From Brevundimonas halotolerans (GTDB taxonomy: Bacteria > Pseudomonadota > Alphaproteobacteria > Caulobacterales > Caulobacteraceae): DNA of 64,000 nt. Location: NCBI RefSeq assembly GCF_003730275.1, contig NZ_QTTA01000019.1, positions 62,001 through 126,000 of the forward strand. Direction: 5' to 3'. Shown here in pieces: positions 25,017-33,348 of the stretch (positions within the stretch are counted from its first letter, which is position 1; each line of letters starts with the position of its first letter). The translations under genes and the position numbers were made by a program. Below the pieces are notes generated by a model. It was not told the origin of the DNA. It made no database searches and saw only the letters and a program-made list of their open reading frames with translations.

Positions 25017-26570
25017 TTAACCGGTTTTCAGACGCCGCTTGCGCTCGACAGACGACGGAATTCGCAGGGCTTCGCGATATTTCGCCACTGTCCGGCGGGC
25101 AATATCGATGCCCGCCTGATTCAGCAATTCGACGATCCGGTCGTCGGACAAAACGTCGCCGTCTCGTCCTTCGTGGTCGATCATCGACTTGATCCGGTGA
25201 CGGACGGCTTCGGCCGAGTGGCTGGACTGGCCGTCGACCGACTGGATCGCCGAGGTGAAGAAGAATTTCAGTTCGAACACCCCGCGCGGCGTCGCCATAT
25301 ATTTGTTCGAGGTAACGCGGCTGACGGTCGACTCATGCATGCCGATCGCATCGGCCACCGTCTTCAGATTCAGCGGCCTCAGGAACTCGACGCCAAAGGC
25401 AAAAAAGGCGTCCTGCTGGCGAATGATCTCGGACGACACCTTCAGGATGGTCTTGGCCCGCTGGTCCAGCGATTTGACCAGCCAGTTGGCCTGGGCCGCG
25501 CAGTCGGCGACGAAGGTCTTTTCCGTGTCCGACCGGGCACCGGCCGACACCACCCCGTGATAGCGCTTGTCGACCAGCAGTCGGGGCAGGGTGTCGGCGT
25601 TCAGCTCGATCCGCCAGCCGCCGGCCGGGTCGGGCCGCACCAGTACATCGGGGATCACCGTCTGGGCCGGCTCGCCGCCAAAGCCCGCGCCCGGGCGGGG
25701 CGTCAGGGCCTTCAGCTCGGAAATCATCTCGGACAGGTCCTCGGCGTCGACGCCGCAAGCGCTGCGCAGGGCCGACAGATTGTGCCGCGCCAATAGCTCC
25801 AGATTGTCCAGCAGCGCCGCCATGGCCGGATCGAACCGGTTGCGCTCGACCAGTTGCAGCTTCAGGCATTCGGGCACCGAGCGCGCCATGATACCGGTCG
25901 GCTCGAACCCGTGACAGACGGCCAGCACCGCCTCGACCCGGTCGATGCCGCAGCCCAGCCGGTCGGCCACCTCGGCCAGATCGCCGCGCAGGTATCCATG
26001 GTCATCGACCATTTCGATCAGGGCCAGACCAATGGCCCGGTCGGCCGCGTTCAACGGCGTGCCCGACAGCTGGGCCTGCAGATGCTCCCACAGGGTCAGT
26101 TCGCGGCTGTCGGCCCGCTCCATCCCCTCGCCCTCGGGGACGGGGCCACCCTTGCCCGTGCGCGACCAGTCCGACAGCCCGGGCTGGGCCTCGTCGCCGC
26201 CGCCGCCCGCACCTTCGGTCGCCCGCTCGCCGGGGCTGGCGTCATAGACATCGTCGGCGCGCGTATCCATGGCCTGTTCAGCGGCATCCGGGCGCGCCTC
26301 GTCAAAGCTCAGCTCGGCATGGGGGTCATTCGGACTATCGGCCGAGGTCTCGCCGACCGCCTCGCCGGGGATGTCGGCCTCCTCATCGCGCTTCAGCAGC
26401 GGATTGCGCTCCAGTTCGGCCTCGACAAACGCCTCCAGCTCCTGGTTCGACAGTTGCAGCAGCTTGATAGCCTGCTGCAGCTGGGGCGTGATCACCAGCC
26501 CCTGGCCCTGCCTGATCTCCAGTCTCTGACCGATCACCGCAACCGTCCCCACCGAACCCCGTTCGGACAC
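25017..26570 (-). CDS. rpoN: RNA polymerase sigma-54 factor
   Basis: This encodes a sigma-54 of about 517 aa. The glutamine/leucine-rich activator region I is at residues 15-60 (QGLVITPQLQQAIKLLQLSN). A long acidic region II follows, then the core-binding region and a C-terminal helix-turn-helix. The RpoN box ARRTVAKYRE is at about 491-500 and recognises the -24 element. The open frame starts at a GTG (26570) with a weak ribosome binding site; an internal GTG 12 codons later, preceded by GGTGGGGAC, is a real alternative. Bacterial enhancer-binding proteins that would activate it are not in the window. Confidence 0.94.
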   Translation of the reverse strand: MSERGSVGTVAVIGQRLEIRQGQGLVITPQLQQAIKLLQLSNQELEAFVEAELERNPLLKRDEEADIPGEAVGETSADSPNDPHAELSFDEARPDAAEQAMDTRADDVYDASPGERATEGAGGGGDEAQPGLSDWSRTGKGGPVPEGEGMERADSRELTLWEHLQAQLSGTPLNAADRAIGLALIEMVDDHGYLRGDLAEVADRLGCGIDRVEAVLAVCHGFEPTGIMARSVPECLKLQLVERNRFDPAMAALLDNLELLARHNLSALRSACGVDAEDLSEMISELKALTPRPGAGFGGEPAQTVIPDVLVRPDPAGGWRIELNADTLPRLLVDKRYHGVVSAGARSDTEKTFVADCAAQANWLVKSLDQRAKTILKVSSEIIRQQDAFFAFGVEFLRPLNLKTVADAIGMHESTVSRVTSNKYMATPRGVFELKFFFTSAIQSVDGQSSHSAEAVRHRIKSMIDHEGRDGDVLSDDRIVELLNQAGIDIARRTVAKYREALRIPSSVERKRRLKTG

Positions 26571-26989
26571 CGTGGCCCGAAACTTGCTGCAGGCATCATG
26601 TCGCCGTCGAGGTTAACGGAGCGCGAAGACGCGCCGCCCACCCTCTTCTTCATCTCCGAGAATCAGTGCGAGCAGGCCGTCTCTGATCCCCTCTCCGTTG
26701 GGAGAGGGGTTGGGGTGAGGGTCTCTCCATATCCTTCGGCGTGAGCCGTCGCACCGGCATTGCTACGGCCTTCGCCGACCGAGACCACCGACCCTCATCC
26801 GGCGCTCACGCGCCACCTTCTCCCATCGGGAGAAGAGACACATTGTCAGTCGGCGCCTCCACCACACGCACCGGCCCCGTTGTGTTCGCTGTGCCCTCGT
26901 TGTGTCCGCTGTGATGAACGTCTTTGCCCGAGGTCCCCGTCATCCTCGGACTTGATCCGAGGATCGGTCCGAGCAGGCCGTCCGAACCA
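26571..26989. repeat. Intergenic region with tandem stem-loop repeats, 419 bp
   Basis: There is no gene here. Four hairpins are visible: CCCCTCTCC/GGAGAGGGG at 26688-26709 with loop GTTG; GGCGC/GCGCC at 26801-26814; CTTCTCCC/GGGAGAAG at about 26818-26836; and a TCCTCGGA-type palindrome at about 26942-26964. The motifs GGGGTGAGGG (after the first hairpin) and CCCTCATCC (before the second) are complementary in part, so the block can be read as one composite inverted repeat. These look like dispersed intergenic repeats. The region separates lptB from rpoN. Confidence 0.7.
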
Positions 26990-27796
26990 CTAGCCGTACA
27001 TATCGCCCAGATACACCCGGCGGACGTCGGGGTTGGCGACGATTTCGGCGGCGGTGCCTTCGAACAGCACCTCGCCGGCCGAGATGATCGCGGCGCGGTC
27101 GATGATGTCCAGCGTCTCGCGGACATTGTGGTCGGTGATCAACACGCCGATGCCCCGCTCGGCCAGATAGCGGATCACCTGGCGGATGTCGGCGATGGCC
27201 AGGGGGTCGATGCCGGCAAAGGGTTCGTCCAGCAGCATGAAGGCCGGGTCGCCGGCCAGCGCCCGGGCGATCTCGACGCGGCGACGTTCGCCGCCCGACA
27301 GGGCCGCGGCCGGGGCATCCTTCAGATGGCCGACGCTCAGCTCGTCCAGCAGGCGGTCGGTTTCCTCGCGGATGGCGGTGGCGCCGGTCTTGTGCAGTTC
27401 GACGACGGCGCGGACGTTCTCCTCGACCGTCATGCCGCGAAAGATCGACGCCTCCTGCGCCAGATAGCCCAGACCCATGCGCGCGCGCTGGTACATGGGC
27501 TGGGGCGTCAGATCCTCGCCGTCGAGGGTGATGGTGCCGGAATCCGCCGGGATCAGGCCGGTGATCATATAGAAGCAGGTGGTCTTGCCCGCGCCGTTCG
27601 GCCCCAGCAGGCCCGCGACCTCGCCGCGCTGCACGGTGATCGACACGTCGCGCACCACCTGCCGCTTGCCGAACGACCGGGCCAGATGCCGCGCCTTCAG
27701 CCCCCGGTCCGGCTCGGCGGCCTTCGGCGCAACGACCTTCGCGGCCGCCTTGGGCCGTTCATCCAGATTGAGGGCCGAGAGTTCCTTGCGCGCCAC
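26990..27796 (-). CDS. lptB: LPS export ABC transporter ATPase
   Basis: This encodes the 268-aa cytosolic ATPase that, with LptFG, drives lipopolysaccharide extraction and transport. Walker A is GPNGAGKTT, the signature LSGGERRRVEIARAL, Walker B MLLDEPFAGIDP, and the switch histidine is in ITDHNVRETL. It has a ~30-residue N-terminal extension before the ABC domain. The start is GTG at 27796, six bases after the lptA stop, giving the order lptC-lptA-lptB. Confidence 0.95.
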   Translation of the reverse strand: MARKELSALNLDERPKAAAKVVAPKAAEPDRGLKARHLARSFGKRQVVRDVSITVQRGEVAGLLGPNGAGKTTCFYMITGLIPADSGTITLDGEDLTPQPMYQRARMGLGYLAQEASIFRGMTVEENVRAVVELHKTGATAIREETDRLLDELSVGHLKDAPAAALSGGERRRVEIARALAGDPAFMLLDEPFAGIDPLAIADIRQVIRYLAERGIGVLITDHNVRETLDIIDRAAIISAGEVLFEGTAAEIVANPDVRRVYLGDMYG

Positions 27797-27802
27797 CGGG
27801 GA

Positions 27803-28312
27803 TCAGTCAGCCTGGTCCGGCGGGGTGGTGCCGTTGGGATAAAAGACCCCCTGCACCCGGTTGCCGGCGGGCGTCGGCGCGCCTTCCATCCGGGCGCTTT
27901 CGGTGCGGACATTATAGACCAGCCGGCTGCCGGTCATGACATTGCGGCCTTGCGTGACGATGACATTGCCGGTCAGCACCACCTCGGCCGACTGCAGATT
28001 ATAGACCGCCCGGTCGCCGCGCAGGGTCTGGGTGGGCGTGACAAAGAACACCTCGCCCGACGCCTCGACCCGCGACAGGTCGGAGTTGTCATTGGTGAAG
28101 GCCTCGATCCGGTTGGCGCGCAGCCGGTTGTCGCCCTGCAGGATCTCGGCCTCGCCGTCCAGGGCAAAGCCGTTGGGCGTGTAGCTGAAGACGATGCCCG
28201 TATACATGACCGGATCGTCGGACGGGTCCTGCGACACGCCGGTGCCGGGCAGGGTCAGGCTGAACGCCAGGGCGACCGCGACGGTCAGGGACAGCTTGCT
28301 GGAACGGGTCAT
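27803..28312 (-). CDS. lptA: LPS transport periplasmic protein LptA (OstA-like)
   Basis: This encodes a 169-aa periplasmic bridge protein with a signal peptide (residues 1-27) and an OstA-like beta-jellyroll (FALDGEAEILQGDNRLRANRI ... VTQGRNVMTGSRLVYN). It would polymerise between LptC and LptD to carry LPS across the periplasm. It is positioned between lptC (8-bp gap) and lptB. Confidence 0.92.
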   Translation of the reverse strand: MTRSSKLSLTVAVALAFSLTLPGTGVSQDPSDDPVMYTGIVFSYTPNGFALDGEAEILQGDNRLRANRIEAFTNDNSDLSRVEASGEVFFVTPTQTLRGDRAVYNLQSAEVVLTGNVIVTQGRNVMTGSRLVYNVRTESARMEGAPTPAGNRVQGVFYPNGTTPPDQAD

Positions 28313-28320
28313 GGCCGACC

Positions 28321-28971
28321 TTATCTCCGGGAGGACGCGGGGTTGATGGTGCCGCGAACCTTGTTCTCGACCGTGCCGCGAAACTCGATGCTCTCGCCCT
28401 GGTCGCGGATGACATAGGACGTCGCGGCCATGGTGCCAAGCGGTCCGGTGCCCTGCACGCCCTTGTCGCCTGTCACCACGCCGGTGCGGGTGTCGACCAC
28501 GGCTTCGGGCGTGGTCAGGACAAAGCCCGACCCGCCGTCCGAAATCCGTACATTCGGCCCGATGATGACGCGACGTGAGGCCTCGTCATAGGTGCCGCCG
28601 TCGGCGGTCATCTCGGTGACCCTGGCCCCGCCCAGATTGAGACGCAGCACCGGCCCGACCAGACGCAGATGGCCGGTCTCCGGCACCCGCACCACGCCCT
28701 TGGCCCCGATCACGAACGAGCGCCCCTGATCGTCCTGTCCGTAGTAGAGGGCATTATCCAGCGCCACGTCGCTGCGCTGCTCGGCCCGGCGTTCGGCGTC
28801 CGAAATGGCCGAGCGCAGCACGATCCACGCCACTGTCCCCCCGGCCAGCAGAAGGATCACCACCGGCAGCACCCGCCGGAACAGCATCACCCGCCGCGAA
28901 TGGGCGCGCCAGTGCCGGGCCTTGGCGGCCGTCGGCGACGTCGGATCCACGGGCGGGGGCGTGTCGGTCAT
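28321..28971 (-). CDS. lptC: LPS export protein LptC
   Basis: This encodes a 216-aa inner-membrane-anchored protein with one N-terminal helix (VLPVVILLLAGGTVAWIVL) and a periplasmic LptC jellyroll (GGTYDEASRRVIIGPNVRI; FVLTTPEAVVDTRTGVVTGD). It hands LPS from LptBFG to LptA. Its ATG begins at the base next to the rnd stop codon. Confidence 0.9.
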   Translation of the reverse strand: MTDTPPPVDPTSPTAAKARHWRAHSRRVMLFRRVLPVVILLLAGGTVAWIVLRSAISDAERRAEQRSDVALDNALYYGQDDQGRSFVIGAKGVVRVPETGHLRLVGPVLRLNLGGARVTEMTADGGTYDEASRRVIIGPNVRISDGGSGFVLTTPEAVVDTRTGVVTGDKGVQGTGPLGTMAATSYVIRDQGESIEFRGTVENKVRGTINPASSRR

Positions 28972-29586
28972 TCAGGTATGGGCGAAGATGTCGGTGTCTT
29001 CCCAGCCGTCCAGGTCCAGCCGGGCCCGCACGGGCAGGAAGTCGAACAGTTGCGCCGCCAGCCCCGTGCGGCCCTCGCGTGCCAGCATGGCGTCCAGCCG
29101 CTCGCGCACCGCATGCAGGTACAGCACGTCCGCCGCCGCATAGTCCTGCTGCGCCTGGCTGAGCGTCTCCGCCCCCCAGTCCGAGCTCTGCTGCGCCTTG
29201 GACAGGTCCACCCCCGCCAGCTCGCGCACGACATCCTTCAGACCGTGCCGGTCGGTATAGGTGCGCGCCAGCTTGGAGGCGATCTTGGTGCAGTACACCG
29301 GCCGCGTCTCCACCCCCAGCCACAGCTGGAACATGGCGATGTCGAACCGGCCAAAGTGGAAGATCTTGAGCACCTGCGGGTCCGTCAGCAGCCGCTTCAG
29401 GTTCGGACAGTCATAGGCGTCGCGGTCCAGCTGGACCAGATGGGCGTCCCCGTCCCCGGCCGACAGCTGCACCACGCACAGCGGATCGCGGCGATAGCGC
29501 AGGCCCATGGTCTCGGAATCGACCGCCACCACGGCGCCGAGGTCCAGACCGTCGGGCAGATCGCCCCTGTGCAGATGTACTGTCAT
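28972..29586 (-). CDS. rnd: Ribonuclease D, short form
   Basis: This encodes a 204-aa DEDDy-type 3'-5' exoribonuclease. Exo I is VAVDSETMGL, Exo II includes KIFHFGRFDIAM, and Exo III carries the tyrosine and aspartate in QQDYAAADVLYL. It lacks the HRDC domains of E. coli RNase D, as is common for alphaproteobacterial homologues, and probably trims tRNA or other small RNA ends. It is the first gene upstream of lptC with no gap. The start at 29586 follows AGGCGGGACGC. Confidence 0.88.
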   Translation of the reverse strand: MTVHLHRGDLPDGLDLGAVVAVDSETMGLRYRRDPLCVVQLSAGDGDAHLVQLDRDAYDCPNLKRLLTDPQVLKIFHFGRFDIAMFQLWLGVETRPVYCTKIASKLARTYTDRHGLKDVVRELAGVDLSKAQQSSDWGAETLSQAQQDYAAADVLYLHAVRERLDAMLAREGRTGLAAQLFDFLPVRARLDLDGWEDTDIFAHT

Positions 29587-29665
29587 GCGTCCCGCCTGTT
29601 GACTTGCGAATGGACCATAAACGAACGGCGCCGCATCGTCAGGATGCAGCGCCGTTTCGAAGAAT

Positions 29666-29752
<87 letters not shown>

Positions 29753-29798
29753 TCTCGGGCCGACACATCAGAGACATATCGTCCGGGAAGGCGCGGAC

Positions 29799-29826
29799 CC
29801 ATAAGGCAGGCTCCGGGTCCGGTCAA
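29799..29826 (-). promoter_or_regulatory. Candidate promoter for tRNA-Leu
   Basis: On the minus strand, TTGACC (29826-29821) and TTATGG (29804-29799) are separated by 16 bp, about 47 bp before the tRNA 5' end. This is a reasonable sigma-70-like match, not proven. Confidence 0.35.
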
Positions 29827-29859
29827 CGGGCATATGACGAAAATACTGAGGCCCTGCGA

Positions 29860-30570
29860 TCAATCCCGCGGCGCCACGATCTCCAGCCCGATGCCGGCCG
29901 GTGCCTCGGGCGTGCGCACCCCTGCATCCAGCCGAGCATCCAGCATCACACCCTTCAGCGCCCGCTCCATCAGGCCCGGCAGCTGCGCCTCGCCCTGCGG
30001 CATCCGCACATCCAGATAAAAGCCCGCCGTCTCGCTGTCCGACCAGCGCGCCAGCGCCAGCCACGCCGCCTTGACCGACGGATCGGCAGAAAACGCGCGC
30101 GTCAGCCCCTCGACCAGCCCCTCGGGCGTCTCCTTCGGCACGGCCAGATGGGTCGGCCAGCGCGCCCCGGCCTCGGGCAGGCTCTGGCCGATCATCGCCG
30201 ACAGGGCCGCCGGCGGCCACGACACCCCATAGGGCTGGCCCGGGTTCAGCACCGCCGGATTGACCCGGATCACCTCCAGCAGCGCCCGCCCGTCAAAGGC
30301 CTCGGCCGCCGCATGCTCCCCGAACACCGCCAGCGCCCGCTCCTTCGCGGTAAAGATCGCCGTCGCCGGGCGGCCGTCCTTCGGCGTCACCGTCCGCAGA
30401 CGCAGCGTATCCGTCGCCGCATCCTCCTCGGCGACCACGGCCCACAGCTTCGAGGCCGGCACCGCCGCCTCAAAGGCCGCGCGTTCATCGGCCCCGCCCG
30501 AGCTGGCCGCCATCAGCAGCATCTCAAGGTCGTTCAGCGGCGAAAAGGCGGGAGTCGGAGAGGCGGTCAT
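29860..30570 (-). CDS. SseB-like protein
   Basis: This encodes a 236-aa protein whose N-terminal half (LNDLEMLLMAASSGGADERAAFEAAV...) and C-terminal ALKGVMLDAR segments resemble the SseB / enhanced serine sensitivity family. The biochemical role is unknown. No signal peptide or membrane span is visible. The start at 30570 follows AGGAC. It lies downstream of the HTH protein gene on the same strand with a 91-bp gap. Confidence 0.68.
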   Translation of the reverse strand: MTASPTPAFSPLNDLEMLLMAASSGGADERAAFEAAVPASKLWAVVAEEDAATDTLRLRTVTPKDGRPATAIFTAKERALAVFGEHAAAEAFDGRALLEVIRVNPAVLNPGQPYGVSWPPAALSAMIGQSLPEAGARWPTHLAVPKETPEGLVEGLTRAFSADPSVKAAWLALARWSDSETAGFYLDVRMPQGEAQLPGLMERALKGVMLDARLDAGVRTPEAPAGIGLEIVAPRD

Positions 30571-30661
30571 GAGAGCCGTCCTGTACTGCAAAACCGGAAA
30601 GGGCAGTGACCTACCCCGCCCGCCCGCGAATGGCGAGAGGGGGAGGGCACCCGGCTCCGCC

Positions 30662-31498
30662 TCAGTCCTCCGCCAGCCGCGCCGCCCGCCGCGCCGAATG
30701 CTCCTCCGGCAGCGGCAGGCCCGCCTCGATCAGCGCCGCTTCCAGCGCCTCCACCCGCGCCTCCAGCGCCTGCCGCCGGAACGCCACGCCCCGCAGCCAG
30801 TCGCCCTTTTCCTTCCAGTCCCGCCAATAGGCCCGCTTGATCGTATAGTCTGGCTGAGCTTCCCCGGCATCCGGGTCCATCCGGAACCGCTCGGACTTCG
30901 CCTCCGCATCCATCATCAGAATGGCATGCACCAGCGCCAGCGGCGCCGTCTCCGGCGTCAGCGCCGCCCCCCGCACGCCGCCGCTGCCCGAGGCTCCCGC
31001 GCCCGAGTCCTCCCCCTCCCGCGCTGCCAGCCGCTGATAGGTTTCCGCCAGCGCCCCCAGCGCCCGCGCCTCGGCCCACAGCCGCCCGCGCATGGCCCGC
31101 CCCGACGCCAGCATCGCCATCCGCGCCAGCGCCGCCGGGTCCTCGCCGCCGTCCACCTCCCCCTCATCCGAGGGCATGGGCAGGCCCGCGAACAGACGCG
31201 CCGCCACCGCCTCGGGGCTGTTCCGTCGCGCTTCCTCCAGCTCGGCCTCGCGCGCCGTGGCCATGGCGATCGCCTGACTGTCGCCCCACTCGCGCTTGGT
31301 CGCCCCGTGCATGGTGATGCGCCGCCGCACCGCATGCTCCGACACCCGCCACTTGCTGGCCAGAAAGGGTGCCGTCGCCCCCTCCCGATACTCCTTCAGG
31401 ATCAGCATCCAGGTCTCGGTCGACAGTCGATAATGCGCCGGCCGATCCGCCTTCGGCGGATCCGGCAGAGGCACAGCCGGGGGCAGGGTCATATCCAT
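30662..31498 (-). CDS. Unrecognised protein with a putative N-terminal HTH domain
   Basis: This encodes a protein of about 278 aa. Residues 27-75 (TWMLILKEYREGATAPFLA, then KWRVSEHAVRRRITMHG) look like a helix-turn-helix of the kind found in phage terminase small subunits and resolvases. A low-complexity Gly/Ala/Ser linker lies in the middle (GAGASGSGGVRG). A C-terminal helical stretch is rich in Arg, Glu and Ala (RRQALEARVEALEAALIEAG) and probably forms a coiled coil. I cannot name a family with confidence. ATG codons at 31498 and 31492 are both possible; neither has a clear ribosome binding site. Confidence 0.6.
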   Translation of the reverse strand: MDMTLPPAVPLPDPPKADRPAHYRLSTETWMLILKEYREGATAPFLASKWRVSEHAVRRRITMHGATKREWGDSQAIAMATAREAELEEARRNSPEAVAARLFAGLPMPSDEGEVDGGEDPAALARMAMLASGRAMRGRLWAEARALGALAETYQRLAAREGEDSGAGASGSGGVRGAALTPETAPLALVHAILMMDAEAKSERFRMDPDAGEAQPDYTIKRAYWRDWKEKGDWLRGVAFRRQALEARVEALEAALIEAGLPLPEEHSARRAARLAED

Positions 31499-31547
31499 GC
31501 GGCGCAGGATAGAGGGCCCCTGCGTCAGGATCGGACGTAGACCGTCG

Positions 31548-32165
31548 TTACGCGGCTTCCACCATGGCCGCCTCGGTCCATTGTTCGGCCATGGCCTTCG
31601 CAATCCCAGGATAGAAGCGCGACCGCTCCTTCCATCGATCCGCAGAAGGCGGCATCCGGTGAACTCTTGGCGCCCGCCCATCCACGATGTTCGTCGGCAC
31701 CAGTGGCGGTAGGTTCTTCAGCCACAGACAGGTCCGCTTGGTCTCGCCGTGCCCGAACTGCCAAGGCTGAATGCTCTGAGCGAACTCTTCGAAATTCGCG
31801 ATCCGGGCCTTGGCGTGTTTGTGCATGACCGGGTTCTCGATGGCGATGCGATCGATCGGGGCATTCCAAAAGTCCGAGAACAGCGACGCGCCTTCCTCCA
31901 ACTCGCGCCACATCTCTTCCTTGGTCTTGCCGGGAGGCGGTTTCGTCAGCCATCGCACACCCGAATTGCATAATCTCGTGCAAGGCGGGTGTGCGACCAT
32001 CAGCAGGTCCCACCCATCATTTAGGAGGTCTCTGGCATCCCCAACGATATGCCGGTTGGACCCGTCCTCGCTCGGCAACAGGTCGCATGACCATGCGTCG
32101 TGCCCCATGGCCAGAAACGCATTGCGGACCGTGCCGCTGTATTCGCAGGCGACGAGGACTCTCAT
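31548..32165 (-). CDS. Phage-type cytosine methylase-like protein
   Basis: This encodes a 205-aa protein with an S-adenosylmethionine-binding start (VLVACEYSGTVRNAF), a HPPC motif at residues 59-62 matching motif IV of C5-cytosine methyltransferases, and AIENP at about 108-112 in place of the ENV motif VI. It is much shorter than restriction-associated methylases and lacks an obvious target-recognition domain. It resembles small phage-encoded DNA methylase homologues. It may be a solitary or degenerate methylase. The ATG at 32165 follows GGGGCTCCAGAGC. It is divergent from the nuclease cassette. Confidence 0.7.
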   Translation of the reverse strand: MRVLVACEYSGTVRNAFLAMGHDAWSCDLLPSEDGSNRHIVGDARDLLNDGWDLLMVAHPPCTRLCNSGVRWLTKPPPGKTKEEMWRELEEGASLFSDFWNAPIDRIAIENPVMHKHAKARIANFEEFAQSIQPWQFGHGETKRTCLWLKNLPPLVPTNIVDGRAPRVHRMPPSADRWKERSRFYPGIAKAMAEQWTEAAMVEAA

Positions 32166-32328
32166 GCTCTGGAGCCCCGCCAGAGGACGGTAAGAATTCA
32201 CGGTGTGGCGTCCATGGATAGGCTCGCGCAACGGCGCGAGTCGGTTGACGCGCAACGATAGCGATTAATCAAATACCAGGCTAGGTTGTTTGAACGGGCT
32301 GGCGCCCGGGCCATGCGAGGGGCACGCT
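32166..32328. other. Divergent intergenic region before the accessory cassette
   Basis: This region holds a 7-bp hairpin (CTCGCGC at 32222-32228 pairing with GCGCGAG at 32233-32239) and a TTGACG box at 32244-32249 followed by AT-rich DNA. This could be the rightward promoter, but no good -10 is spaced correctly. No gene is visible. Confidence 0.35.
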
Positions 32329-32427
32329 ATGAAACGCGACAGGACAGAGTGGATCTTGGTGGGGCTGCTGACGCTGGGCACGGCGGCGCAGGTTGTGCTG
32401 TTCATTCGGATGGTCGCCGGGCTCTAG
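32329..32427 (+). CDS. 32-aa single-span membrane peptide
   Basis: This short gene has GAGGGG 7 bp before the ATG. The product begins MKRDRTEW, then has one hydrophobic span (ILVGLLTLGTAAQVVLFI) and ends RMVAGL, a typical N-in membrane peptide. The overlapping long frame in another register is not needed for the nuclease gene, whose start is further down. No family recognised. It is the first gene on the strand of the accessory cassette and could be part of it or an older neighbour. Confidence 0.5.
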   Translation: MKRDRTEWILVGLLTLGTAAQVVLFIRMVAGL

Positions 32428-32504
32428 CCGCCCTTGTCATTCGGGCGCGTCTGCCGACAGTATCTGCGCGAAGCGCGATTCCTTCGTCGTCACAAAGGCC
32501 CGAA

Positions 32505-33338
32505 ATGGAGACCTCGCCAGTACCGCGAAGCGATTGGGCCGACTGGCAGAACGATCTGATCGTCGCTGACTACTTCGACATGTTCGGGCGTGTGAAGGCG
32601 GGTGAAAAGGTCAATCGCCTTGAGCGCAACCGCGAGCTCCAATCCCTGACGGGCCGGAACAAGGGCTCAATTGAGCGAAAGCGCATGAACATTTCCGCTG
32701 TCCTCATTGATCTGGATATGGACTGGATGCGGGGCTTTGCGCCGAACGACCGGTATCAGGGATCACTCGTCGATGCGGTGGAGCGCTTCCTTGATCGCAA
32801 TCCTCTTTGGGCGGACGACAGCGACAAGACGGTTGCCCCGGCCGCCGTGCCCGAGCTGATCGAAGGTCCGCCGCCCTCCAGAGCTCAAGAGCCCAAGCCC
32901 GTCAAACCCCTGCTTGAGCGTATCGCCCGCAAATACGACCACGCGGCGCGAGACACTCGAAACCGGCGTCTCGGGGTGGTGGGCGAGGAGATCGTCTTCA
33001 ATCACGAACGGCGCCGCCTGACCGAAGCCGGCTATCCAAGACTCGCCGAGAAGGTTGAGTGGACGGCCCGCGATAAAGGTGACGGGGTCGGCTACGACAT
33101 TCTTAGCTTCCGAACGGATGGCGCGCCGCGGAAGATCGAAGTGAAGGCCACCAATGGCCCGCGCACGACACCCTTCTTTCTGACGAGAACTGAACGCGAG
33201 GTCTCTCGCGAAGAGCCCGGTGTCTGGCGGCTTTACAGGGTGCACGACTTATCGTCGTCGCCGGGGCTGTTCGTGCTGCCGCCGCCGCTAGAATCATCGG
33301 TCAAGTTGGAAGCGACGGTCTGGCGAGCCGAGTTTTGA
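32505..33338 (+). CDS. DUF3883-type PD-(D/E)XK nuclease-like protein
   Basis: This encodes a 277-aa protein. Residues 10-100 form an N-terminal domain (DWADWQNDLIVADYF ... GRNKGSIERKRMNISAVL) of the kind seen in restriction-associated proteins. Residues 150-277 form a DUF3883-like domain with the PD-(D/E)XK pattern: Glu161/162 in VVGEEIVF, Asp198 in GYDILSF, and Glu212-Val-Lys214 in KIEVKAT. A DNA nuclease function is inferred. The start at 32505 was selected because homologous-looking sequence begins there; the frame is open to 32286. Eleven bases separate its stop from the next gene. Confidence 0.78.
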   Translation: METSPVPRSDWADWQNDLIVADYFDMFGRVKAGEKVNRLERNRELQSLTGRNKGSIERKRMNISAVLIDLDMDWMRGFAPNDRYQGSLVDAVERFLDRNPLWADDSDKTVAPAAVPELIEGPPPSRAQEPKPVKPLLERIARKYDHAARDTRNRRLGVVGEEIVFNHERRRLTEAGYPRLAEKVEWTARDKGDGVGYDILSFRTDGAPRKIEVKATNGPRTTPFFLTRTEREVSREEPGVWRLYRVHDLSSSPGLFVLPPPLESSVKLEATVWRAEF

Positions 33339-33348
33339 GGGGGGACGA

